From Flabesymbios commensalis (taxonomy: Eukaryota > Annelida > Polychaeta > Terebellida > Flabelligeridae): a DNA stretch of 64,000 nucleotides. This document shows positions 11,201 through 20,269 of the stretch, piece by piece. Positions within the stretch are counted from its first letter, which is position 1; each line of letters starts with the position of its first letter. The stretch is taken from contig OZ024912.1 of the NCBI GenBank assembly GCA_964017125.1, forward strand, positions 83,908,976-83,972,975. The letters are read 5' to 3'. The notes under the pieces were generated by a model, which had not been told where the DNA came from, ran no database searches, and worked only from the letters and a program-made list of their open reading frames with translations. Both the position numbers and the translations under genes were made by a program.

Positions 11201-14200
11201 ATGATGGTTTAGATAAAGATTAGTACATTGTAGTAAGTGTGTCAATAAATGTACACAATATATAATGTATGATACGCAATTTCAAATTTGTCAAATTAAA
11301 TGAATGAAAATGAACTGAATTTTGAATAATTTATTGGCCTTGAGATAGCTACGTTATCAAATGCTAAAAGCTTGGGTTACCTACCAGGTGTGTCTTATGA
11401 GATGAACGTGATGACTGTTGAGTGTCATCCATCAGTTTAAACTTTGATGTCAAGGTCATCGAGTTTACACCACCCACCATGTGACACAGAGTGATCAGTG
11501 ATGCCATGCTCAGACTACATCTAACGACAAGCTGATCTACACCACCAACAACCTGTTATAACACATATTATCGCGGCGTACACCTATATATATAACGCTA
11601 TTAGTAGGAAATAGTATACATTGAATATATCGAATGCCATTGATTGATTGATGCTGATTATCAGAGGATGATGTTTGCAGTACAGGGGTTCACAACGAAG
11701 GGATAGTCAATTCTCTTAGTCTGTTGTGATAATGTAATATGTCTTTCATGGAGACTGTTTAAAAAATAAAGCATGAAACACATCAAGGCGATTGCTCACG
11801 CGACGTCCCGCGCGACGTTTGGGACAATGTTGTTTGAATTGTGTACGCTGACTCACAATTCAAATGACATTTTCCCAAACGTTGCTCGGGACGTCGGGCT
11901 GAACGTCGTGCTGGCAATCGCGTGGGTGTGTTTCACGCTTAATACCATTTTCAAAGAGATATTTTATATAATTCTAACGGATTTTTGTATTAGAATATTC
12001 AGACTCATTTATTTGATCAAAACAAAAATGAACTATTACATCACATCTTTGATTTAATATTAACATAATACCTCCACTAAGACCATAGGACGCTATCGTG
12101 GAGGTCACAAAACATTCTTTTATATGATTAATTTGAGGGGATCAAAGTAAACAGTCACTTGTACCTTTTAGCAAGCATTGATGAGTTGTATAATTATACT
12201 CACATGATAGACTATAATCCCTCCCCCCCGCCAATAGACATATAAAGAATTAGGCCTATCCCATGGCAGATATGTTTGCCTGTTTGACTGACCTGAGTGA
12301 CGTCATTAAGTGATCCATGCTGATCCCTGTTATATCTCAGGTCGCCTTCTATATACAGTGCTTTCATTTTTATTAATGATGTCAGTTGGCTCAGCTGAAA
12401 TACACTGCAGTTAGTGATAGTCACATGCCTAGCACTGCCACTACCGTCTTCTGTGGTGACGACATCGGCCATTCTCCTATCTTCCGGTGATGCAGACAAC
12501 CCCATGAACAAGTCAACAAACCACTCACATCTCAGACTGAGGTACAAATCATTCAACCTGAATCTTTGTTCATCCTGTCAACAATACAACATATCATAAT
12601 ATTATACACTAGTGATGTCCATTGTTTTACACAATGGGAAAATTGACATTTTGTAAATATATTTGAACTGAAAGATTAACCCTTTCAGTGCGGGGATTGT
12701 CTTAATACGCCAGAATTTACTTCAGATTCTGGCGTATAAAGACGGTCCCCGCACTGAAAGAATTGAAATATTTCTAATGGTCGTAGACATAAGTATTCAA
12801 ATGAACCAGAAAGAGCTAACTAAGACATTTATGATAATTTCAAATTGAAATAAAACCTTTGGTCTCCATAATTTATACAAAATTAATTCAGGGCTGTACG
12901 GGTTAAAGCCTTCTCACCATGCCCTCCACCGTGAGGTTGACGCCATCCATCTCTATGTATTGTACGTCCAGGTGACGGGTTAGGTTGGTGATGGCGGACA
13001 TGCTCACTCTACACCACTTGAACACCATCTTCATCACTTTCTGAGTGTGCGTAGCTGTATCAGACACCTCATATGGTGGACACTGTAGTGTTAATGTAGC
13101 CAGCCCAGCAGATTTCCCCACTGAGCCAATCAGAGATGTAAGCTGTTCAGTGCTGTATCTTACGTTATCTTCCAGCTCAATATGATGTACACCATGTCCC
13201 TCAGTCTTAAAAAAAATAAGTATAAATAAATATGATTATCTAAATTACCTAATTATCCATGTTAAGATTTTTAATGGAGAATTTCATAAACTATCAGATG
13301 TGCTGTGGAGGATGACGCGAGGTGCTGTCCCGGGGTTGCCCCGGTGTTGGGCCAGCGTCATACATGGTGTCTCCAAACTGGACCGATCTCAGGCCTGAAC
13401 TTCTCGAGGTGGGCTGGCAACAGAATGGCGGTCTAGGGCTCAGTCGGCCTTGTGTCCCGGAGTTGCTCTGGTGCTGGGTCAGCATCATAGATGGCGGCCC
13501 CGCATTGGACCGACCTCCAGGCTCTGCCTCTCAGGGGCAGCAGAATGACTGTCCTGTGCTGGTTCTGCTTAGTGGTGGTATCTCTGAATTGGCTCGGTGT
13601 TGGGCCAGCATCATAGATGGTGGACCAACATTGGACCACCTTGAGATCAGGTAGGTATTGTTCTGGGTCGACTGTCTTGCCCGGTATCCGGCCACTCTGA
13701 CTGGATACCGTCTTTGCCTCTGTCAAAGATGGGTGTGGCAGAATGAAACAGAATGTGAATCTCGACTAATCATAGGCCTGCTTCGCATGTGTGATTGTTT
13801 GTCGAGCCTAATCTTACATTCCTGGGGAGAACAAAGTTAGTCTGGAATAAGCTGTGAAAGAGCGAGGAGTCTTATTGTATGTGTTTTCATGTAATATACT
13901 TTGTATCAACAGTTGGACTTGATAAACGCCGTAAGCAGAAAAGTCATCTTGACTTTTGACAATCTAAAAGTCAATCTACAATGGAATGATAGCCAGATGA
14001 CAACTGCTAAATGCCAGTTATGTATCTTATGTGACAACACATGTAGTCTACAGGTCACAAACTGTAGGCTACCTTTGTGTACTAAATCTGCAGCGACTCT
14101 GTCTATTAAAGGTATAGTCAACTGCTAAAATACGTGGGACATGGGTTCCCCAGAATGCAATAGTGCATGTGTATTCCATAATAATACTTTGTAGCCAATG

Positions 14201-15077
14201 GCGCATAAAGAGCAAGTTCTCAAATCACAGCAAGTCCATATACTTTAGCGACATCTATAAGTTGATAGTTCCACCAATGTTCTTAGCTGGGCGTTGGGTT
14301 TGAAAGCTAACTGTATTGTTACTGTGGAAACATAGAAACAGCTGACCCCCACGCATGTATTGACATGAGTACTTTCCCAGCAAACATTGTACATTCACCC
14401 AATGCTGGTTTAATGTTGGGAACAAGCATGGCAGAAGCTGGCCTAAAGAAACAGCGTTGGGTCAGTGTCTCGTTGGAGTAGTATCTGTAGTCTTGCAATC
14501 AGGGTAGTTATTCCGATGAATGAAATCAAAATGTACTGTACATTGAAGACCTATACGAAACCTGCGCATGTGAAATTTGGACATGCTGGCGGTTTAATGT
14601 AATGCATTGAAACACAGCTAAAACTATCCAACACATTTCTGTTGTTTGGGGGCTTAGACCTATGTGTATTTTTTTCAATATTCCCGACTGTATCTCGTTT
14701 ACACCACACCTGACACACTGACAAATGATAATTCTCACAATAATCTAACATCAACTCTAAGGCAATAATGGTACCAGCGAAAGTGTTTGACTGACCTGAC
14801 TGGTGTTGTTAAGCGACCGATGCTGGTTCTTGTCATCTCTGAAATTGCCTTTCACATGAAGTTGCCTCATAGTTATAATTTCTGCCAGGCGTCCCAGTTG
14901 ACACACACTGCTATTTGTCACATACACCCGGTCAGCACTTCCACTACCGTCTTCTGTGGTGACGACATTGGCCATTCTCCTACCTTCTGGTGATGTAGAC
15001 GATCCCCCAAACAAGTCAACAAACCTCTCACATCTCAGATGTGAGAGGTTCATATTCAAGAAAGTATAATCTCCATC
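8134..15077 (-). CDS. LRR-like gene, 3' part, seven exons
   Basis: Seven exons, all in phase 0, join into 494 codons plus stop: 15077-14796, 13205-12918, 12574-12293, 11552-11385, 10656-10504, 8762-8604 and 8286-8134. Each has an AG acceptor and GT donor in register. The product is built of repeated units with spaced leucines and asparagines (for example VHVDKLCLLECEV, ITNLTRHLDVQYIEMDG, LSMASLITL) ending CPNAIVINS. This resembles the leucine-rich-repeat part of NLR-type or similar multigene families. I see no NACHT, death or kinase domain in the window; the 5' part is missing or unrecognised. Exons 1 and 3 are paralogous 282-bp modules, and exons 4-6 are 153-168-bp modules, so the gene grew by exon duplication. 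Its role is unknown; a sensor or ligand-binding surface is inference. Confidence 0.6.
8604..8762 (-). CDS. LRR-like gene, exon 6 of 7 seen
   Basis: 53 codons in phase 0, starting VWHVEELTVKTTLSLG and containing VHVDKLCLLECEV; donor GTGAGT follows 8604. Its acceptor and first bases are the source, or a close relative, of the tandem array just upstream at 8763-10012. Confidence 0.65.
8763..10012 (-). repeat. Exon-edge (mirage-type) array of about 65 bp, about 19 copies
   Basis: The unit, read on the minus strand, is attataatagtgtgtgttg then ttacag (acceptor) then gtgtgatacatgtagacaag and a ggctgggtgac end. It encodes HVDKLWLGD-like residues related to the exon 6 start (HVEELTV) and to its internal VHVDKLCL. 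The array fills the 3' half of the intron, so about 19 decoy acceptors lie upstream of the true one. Open frames read across it in both directions are by-products of the period. Confidence 0.85.
10380..10455. repeat. Purine-rich GGA/AGG simple repeat
   Basis: About 75 bp of aggaggaagaggaggagaaa-type sequence within the intron between exons 5 and 6 of the LRR-like gene. Confidence 0.7.
10504..10656 (-). CDS. LRR-like gene, exon 5 of 7 seen
   Basis: 51 codons, phase 0, acceptor ccag before GTTGGTGATTTG and donor GTGAGTG. The product VGDLWVLCRLNLSSLTT... and the ending VDDTRQSSSSDHNHM align with exon 4 (VDQLVVRCSLSMASLIT..., MDDTQQSSRSSHKTHL), so the two are tandemly duplicated repeat units. 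Confidence 0.65.
10657..11384. other. Intron, AT-rich, no feature seen
   Basis: Intron between exons 4 and 5 of the LRR-like gene. It is AT-rich unique sequence and I recognise no repeat or gene in it. Confidence 0.6.
11385..11552 (-). CDS. LRR-like gene, exon 4 of 7 seen
   Basis: 56 codons, phase 0, acceptor ataacag, donor GTAGGT. Spaced hydrophobic positions (LVVRCSLSMASLITL, VNSMTLTSKFKL) fit a degenerate leucine-rich repeat. It is paralogous to exon 5. A GTAAC 4 bp further on is an alternative donor, but it would break phase with exon 5. Confidence 0.65.
11780..11940. repeat. Long imperfect palindrome
   Basis: The arm gcgattgctcacgcgacgtc...cgcgacgtttgggacaatg pairs with the reverse complement of cattttcccaaacgttgctc...cgacgt...ggcaatcgcgtg, around a centre near tgtacgctgactcac. 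It is much more CpG-rich than the surrounding intron. It is probably a foldback MITE with two arms of about 75 bp; I see no second copy in the window. Confidence 0.65.
12293..12574 (-). CDS. LRR-like gene, exon 3 of 7 seen
   Basis: 94 codons, phase 0, acceptor tgacag, donor GTCAGT. It contains SLRCEWFVDLF, ADVVTTEDGSGSA and QLTSLIKMKALYIEGDL. It has exactly the same length (282 bp) as exon 1 and is clearly homologous to it (LRCERFVDLF, VTTEDGSGSA), so this is a duplicated exon module. Both share the donor context CAG|gtcagtcaaac. Confidence 0.7.
12680..12902 (+). mobile_element. MITE family B with TTAA duplication
   Basis: Flanked on both sides by TTAA (12676-12679 and 12903-12906), starting CCCTTTCAGTGCGGGG and ending TGTACGGG. 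The left third is a hairpin (tctggcgtataaagac/gtcttaatacgccag). TTAA targets and CCC-type termini suggest piggyBac-type mobilisation. It sits in the intron between exons 2 and 3 of the LRR-like gene, 15 bp from the exon 2 donor. Confidence 0.8.
12918..13205 (-). CDS. LRR-like gene, exon 2 of 7 seen
   Basis: 96 codons, phase 0, acceptor ttttttaag, donor GTGAGAA. The start THIS-type context reads TEGHGVHHIELED; later VGKSAGLATLTLQC and CRVSMSAITNLTRHL fit LRR spacing. The C-terminal half resembles exons 4-6. Asparagines in NLT contexts could be N-glycosylated if the product is extracellular, but no signal peptide is visible here. Confidence 0.65.
13330..13690. repeat. GC-rich degenerate tandem repeat, about 3 units
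   Basis: Units of about 115-120 bp each contain a gttgggccagcrtcatasatgg-like core followed by a ggaccgacc/ggaccacc motif. The core resembles the centre of MITE family A, so this may be an amplified MITE fragment. Overlapping open frames on both strands are not convincing genes. Confidence 0.5.
13691..14376. other. Intron sequence, unassigned open frame
   Basis: An open frame on the plus strand at 13901-14128 begins after a plausible acceptor (tgtatcaacag) and encodes several cysteines (KCQLCILCDNTC), but it matches no family I know and has no partner exon. I leave it unassigned. Confidence 0.3.
14377..14485. mobile_element. MITE family A, degraded
   Basis: Begins cccagcaaacattg, keeps cccaatgctggtttaatgtt, then diverges; the far end reads gttgggtcagtgtctcgtt. 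The closing terminus is lost. Confidence 0.55.
14796..15077 (-). CDS. LRR-like gene, first exon seen
   Basis: 94 codons, phase 0, acceptor ttaacag, donor GTCAGT. It encodes DGDYTFLNMNLSHLRCERFV, then VVTTEDGSGSADRVYV and LGRLAEIITMRQLHVKG. Paralogous to exon 3 and of identical length. No exon further upstream could be recognised, so the gene start is either beyond 15 kb in unrecognised sequence or lost. Confidence 0.7.
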
Positions 15078-15175
15078 CTGTTAAAGATGATACATTTCTA
15101 GTATAAAAGTTAGTGGTGCTTTTTGTTCTATATATTAGCCTACATCTTAATGCATGTAAATATATTCATGAAACA

Positions 15176-15242
15176 CATAAAACATGTAGCTGTCACAAAA
15201 GATGATAATGACCCCCGCCTGCAATTTTATCAGTAACAGGCA
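15176..15242. repeat. Short dispersed repeat, copy 1
   Basis: The segment with catgtagctgtcac, gatgataatgacccccgcc and ttatcagtaaca recurs at 17303-17375 with about 80 percent identity. Family unknown. Confidence 0.6.
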
Positions 15243-17302
15243 ATTCCAAACACAAGGCCATGCAATTGGTATGCTCAGTACCCATGACTATACTGTAATA
15301 AATTACCTTTATTTCATGTAGAATTAATGTTTCTATATTTCGTGTTAGGGCCGTGAGCGCAAATTTAAGTTCACGCAAAATATTGTTCTCCACATCAGTA
15401 TTTCCTGTATTTTAGAACTGGGTTTAAAGTGCAGCCTTCCTTCCCCCCAAAAAATATCCTTATCTTGCCAGAGATCGAGAAAAAATACCATTGAAACATT
15501 CTAAAAATCAGAAAAAATACAACAGCAGCCTTACATTTATCAGAGATTGAAATAGTAGGCCTAAAACAGTTTGCATCTTTTTTTTTCAAAATCAATTTCC
15601 ACAACACCCTCATACCCCCGACCCTTGCAAAAATACCTTTTAAAGCATTTTAAAAAGCCAGAGTAGGTACTGTAATAATCTAAAGTGTAAAATAGAGTAA
15701 AATACATCCAGCAATGATGGAGACAGTTACTGCAATAATTTGGGCTAACTTTAAAAAAACAAGCCTCATGTTCGAATTTGTCGGAAATATTAGCCAGTTG
15801 CATGTATACTAAAAAGATAACAGCATTTAAATGGATATCATCATGCTTACAACATTTTTTTTAGCTGTGGTGACCTCACTTCTTATCAAACATAACCAAG
15901 CTATGCTAAAGTTGGGACCCATTGCAAAAATCTGAGTGATCAGTTAAATAGTAAGGTATGCTTTAAAATATTTTCTTGAAAATAATTAATATATTTCTTA
16001 AAAACGGACTTGGCGACCCTAATTATCATGGAACATCCCTCATCTTAGAGCTTGGCCGAAGGTGGAGGTGAACCAATGGAACTTGCCTTAGAGCAATTAG
16101 TTTAATACTAAAGAGTGTTAGACCCATTAATGATTTTTGGAGCAATCATTATAATATCGAGAAGTGTAGGCCTACTGTGCTTACAATAATTGTTTTTTCT
16201 CAAACAGCTGTGGTGACCCAAAATATCAATGAATAGCCCTCATCTTCCAGGTTAACCGATGTCTCGGTAAGGTGGACAAAGGGAAAAAATAGAGCAATCG
16301 GTTTAAAAAATTGAGGAGGATATCGAGGAGTATATGTTAAAAAAGGGATGTGGTGACCCTAATTATTATGGATCAGCCATCCTAATTTTCGAAATTGACT
16401 ACAAGATGTTAGATACCGAAGCAACTCCCATTAAACTTAGCCAAACCCGACACGTCTCTGTTAGAATCTCCCCAATTTCTTACTGAATTTCCTCTCGAAG
16501 GCTGTGCGGGCCTTCCTTTATAGTGGATCTCGACGGGAGCGGCCATTCCCGGTGGTGCAATGCCACCTCCACCAATCAGGATCTTTACTTTGGTAGACAT
16601 TGACATTCCTGGGCTGTTTCTTAGAATCGACTCACACAGGCCTCCAGAACTAGGGGGCCTCCTGTGTGACAATTAGTACTTAATTAGTACTTATCGCAGT
16701 ACAGCCTCTACCAGGTGGTTCTCATGTAAAGAGCCCAGGACAGAATGTTTATTCCACCCTTTAATTACAGAAACCCCAATTTAGACACATGTTACTTAAC
16801 ATTGTTACATATCCCTTTATCATTCCATAACTGTGCACTTCATGTTCCTCCAAATTAATCCTGCTATTATTTCTAATATTTTTTGCTCACTGGATATAAC
16901 GCCAACATTGTGACCCAATTTGAGCGTTATGGCAAGTTGGCATTATGGGGAGGTGATATCAAGCCATAGATAAGACAGATACATTTATCACATATTGAAC
17001 ACATGATCAGAAAGAAGTATCTACCATAGACGCATTGAAAAGTTGAAAGACAATAGTTGCGACATTCTGTTCACACCATATCTGAGACAAGCATTATTAG
17101 TTAAGATTGTGCTTGATGTTATATTTTTACTCTATTTATTTCAACTCATCGACATTGTGTACAAATCAAAAGTATAGCCATTTTCATGAATCTAGACACT
17201 GCACTGATTAAACACTGTTAAAATGTTTTATATATTATCCTACAAACTGCCGTGTTGATAATGGGTTCAGGATTGTGACTACAAATTAGCCAAGTAGCTT
17301 CC
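15243..17302. other. Gene-free region with a degenerate long repeat
   Basis: No gene is supported. Between about 15860 and 16400 a phrase of the type gctgtggtgaccctaattat followed by tcagccctcatctt recurs three or four times with spacing of about 160-200 bp, an old tandem repeat. An open frame on the minus strand at 16672-16409 is GC-richer than its surroundings, contains KVKILIGGGGIAPPGM and has no recognised relatives. Confidence 0.45.
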
Positions 17303-17375
17303 ACGCACAATACATGTAGCTATCACTAAGGATGACAATACCGCCACCCACCCGCAGTTTTGTCAGTAACACACT
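17303..17375. repeat. Short dispersed repeat, copy 2
   Basis: Second copy of the 15176-15242 element, sharing catgtagctatcac, gatgacaataccgcc and ttgtcagtaacac. Confidence 0.6.
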
Positions 17376-17466
17376 GTAAAATATGTCCGTAAAATTTGCA
17401 GTGTACCGCTGTAATAACAAACGGTGTTACACCGTTTTCACGCGGGCGTTGGTTTTCCGTCATATT

Positions 17467-17697
17467 TAACCCTTTGACTTCCAGGCCGAAGTGCATGCCA
17501 GGATCCAGATATACTGGTGTAGGAGTTCTATTTTTCGTCATTTAAAGCTGGAATTGCTAACGCAATTTCCAGCTTCAAATGACGAAAAATACATAAATGT
17601 AGTATATATTTGACGAAAATTTGTGTCATTTTATGGTTACGTTCATTGACGAATGACGACGGAAATTTCCGTCATGTATGGTAGTGAAAAGGTTAAT
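17467..17697. mobile_element. MITE family D (foldback)
   Basis: Core hairpin: ttcgtcatttaaagctgg pairs with ccagcttcaaatgacgaa around a short loop (about 17535-17590). The outer ends aaccctttgact and aaaggttaat are related inverted termini. The same hairpin occurs at about 39660-39715 and 56640-56735. Confidence 0.65.
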
Positions 17698-17828
17698 AAT
17701 AATGATGGTTCACCATAATAATTACCGGTGCCTTACTGTCTACTATGTTAATTCTTAATGATGGTTCATCGCATTTTAGTCAGGATCGCGATACCGGGGG
17801 GGGGGGATGGTGTGGCAGCTCCCCATAT

Positions 17829-17937
17829 GCCCAGCAAACACGAGACATTGACCCAATGCTGGGGCAATGTTGGACTAGAATCGTAGACGATGGGTGCCCC
17901 CGAATTGGGGCAATGTCTCGGGTTTGCAGGGTGGCTT
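17829..17937. mobile_element. MITE family A
   Basis: Begins gcccagcaaacacgagacat and ends atgtctcgggtttgcaggg, with a central gaatcgtagacgatggg. A good though imperfect palindrome. Confidence 0.7.
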
Positions 17938-18089
17938 CCCATCGATGAAGAGGAGATTTTTAAACCCACCCTAAACACTGCAATTGAAATTGAAAAAAGA
18001 CCCCTAAACACGGCACACTCACTTTTACTTGCCATTGAGTGAAGGTAGAAAATATTACTCCAAATTATTTATTAAAAAAAAACCATTTA

Positions 18090-18925
18090 TCCTTTTTCTT
18101 CGAACTGGCAACTAAACCGGATTCTGGCTGACTTGTCTCAGCCGCTGGTAGACCAGAAAGTCTAGATTTCCAGTCTGAGCGACTTCTATACATGCTATAT
18201 AGCTATTAGCTGCTAAACCGGAATATATAAAACCGGATATTAACGTTATAACTGACAATATAATTTTTCGGCATTTTGATCTGAAGAAGGCTACAGGTAA
18301 GTTTAAAAGGGAAACGCAGCTGATCCTAGTCCAGTGAATGTGGTCATGACCTCAGTAATGACTTTATTATCCTACTCACTATAAGGACTAGGTCCGTACA
18401 GCCAGTCTTCAGTTTATGTTTGGTGCTTCCTACCAGCGGTCACCACAGGTTACACAGCCTTAACGTGTGTGATTTTGAACATAGGGGCCTAATTACTAGA
18501 AAATATATAAGTTATCATTTAGTCATTAGTTGCTAATATATTTAGTTGTCGACATGACGGAACAAGGCAGCGAACTTGCAACCATAATCAAGGCTGTCCA
18601 GGATTTGACAGAAAAGTTAATATTAACCACCGGGAACATCTCAGCGACTCACAACTTTGGATGGTGCAGCTGGGCCAGAAAGCGATATCCAGTGTGATTT
18701 TAAGGTGCTTAAAGATTCATTGGTGAACATACACTTACATTCAGATTTATGTGGGAATGATTCAAGGACTGGTATTAAGTGTGAGGATAAGGAGCCTATT
18801 ATTTCCTGGTCAAATCTGCTAGATACGTGGAGACGTCCCTACAGATACTGGATGGTATACAGCAAGCTGGGCTTGTAACACAGCAATTTCTGGAAAATAA
18901 ATCTAGCCTTGTGTGATTTGGCGCA
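18090..18925 (+). mobile_element. Probable retroelement remnant (fossil), broken
   Basis: A leader-like stretch with internal inverted motifs precedes a short coding trace beginning MTEQGSELATIIKAVQ, and further protein-like traces continue to about 18890. The arrangement (terminal-repeat-like leader, then a gag-like start) suggests the 5' end of a retroelement of LTR or tyrosine-recombinase type. It is broken in several places and truncated, and neither reverse transcriptase nor a matching far end is present. The family is a guess. Confidence 0.3.
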
Positions 18926-20269
18926 GGTTCGATACCATTCTCATTCATCTGATCCACTATTCTTCCACTAGCGTCAGCTAGTGGCTCTGACTGATTTCAC
19001 TGTAGAATGTGTTCTGTAGAAATATTCATGAATTTGACCTGATTTTTTATCTGGCCAATAAGGCAATATCTAACAAAAATTGTTTCCTTGGCATTCTAAA
19101 CCATATGGTCAGGCCAAGGAATACACGTGTCCAGGCACGTGACTATTTTTATGAAATTAACAGCTTCTTTTAACATGTTTGAGAGAGGATGGGTTGGACC
19201 AGGGAGTGGTTTGACTACATCACTACATCTAAAATGCTATACTTAATGTCCAACTTGGCCTGCCATCCTGTGGATATTTAGGCCTTACATTATGTGCTCC
19301 TGTCAGTATTGTCTGGTGAGATATAGGTATACATCTGTACGTGTATCATGTGTATTGACTATCCTTGTATAGTTGTATTATATAAGTCAGAAAATACATT
19401 CTAAACACATGGTCAATGTTTTCTTAATGTTGGGCCTGTGTCGCAAACGATGGACCAACGTTAAACCAATATTGGGTCAGTGTATCGTGCTAACAGACTG
19501 AGACTGCACACCATCAAGAACGATGACCCAGCGTTGAGTTCATGTTACTCCACAATCTGAGATGATGTCCCAACATTAAACAAAGAGTGGTTGTTAACAT
19601 CACTTTGGACATTATCCCGGTATCTTTATCTTACACAAAAGCTAGTCTACAATAACACAAATAAAAGACGCAGATCCAACGTTGCTTCTATGCTGGGCCG
19701 ACATTGTATAGGATGGATCAACTATAATACAACACTGGTTGATTGCATGTACTGGTCATAATAATACTAGGCATATAATGACAACCATAACCCAGTAGAG
19801 GGGAGTCAAGTAAAAACTTGTCTCTCATAGGTGCAAGGAAACCTCAAACTTAACATAGTTTCAGGGTCAGGTGTGGGTCACGAGACACCAGTTTTCGAGG
19901 CCCTATCAGAACGCTGCAATTACAGAATCTCGAAGCTCTGTAGCAGGGCCAGTTAGCTGCTGCTGTGCTAGTCTGGCCCTGAGAAGGAGGCTGGTTCGAT
20001 ACCTGCAAGACGAGTTTAGAGCTCAAGTCGTGCATGGCACATAGTCAAAGGACATTGAACGTCTGTTTAGAACTTTCAGACATAATACGTCAGGATAACC
20101 GAAGCTGCGATTACAGATTTTAGAAACGCCTCACAAGTGGCACAACCACAATGGCAAGACCGCAGTTTCAGACGTGTGGATTCTGGGTTCAGAACGGCAG
20201 AGATTGTGGCCAGGTCAACCAGTGGCAGAATAGAAACAACTTCAACGAGGTGCAGGTGTAAAAATCAGG
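18926..20269. other. Gene-free region
   Basis: Contains a family A MITE remnant at about 19403-19491 and a second degraded palindromic stretch around 19660-19745. The part at 19850-20260 is GC-richer and has short open frames on both strands but no recognisable domain or splice structure. Confidence 0.45.
19403..19491. mobile_element. MITE family A, truncated
   Basis: Keeps the inner arms (aatgttttcttaatgttggg and accaacgttaaaccaatatt) and the core tgtcgcaaacgatgg; both termini are worn away. Confidence 0.5.

Noticed and set aside
13901-14128. Open frame with an acceptor-like start and CxxC motifs
   Set aside because: No family similarity, no donor in phase, no partner exon, and opposite frames equally open.
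16409-16672. 87-residue open frame on the minus strand
   Set aside because: No recognisable domain and no splice link to the LRR-like exons; kept only as a note.
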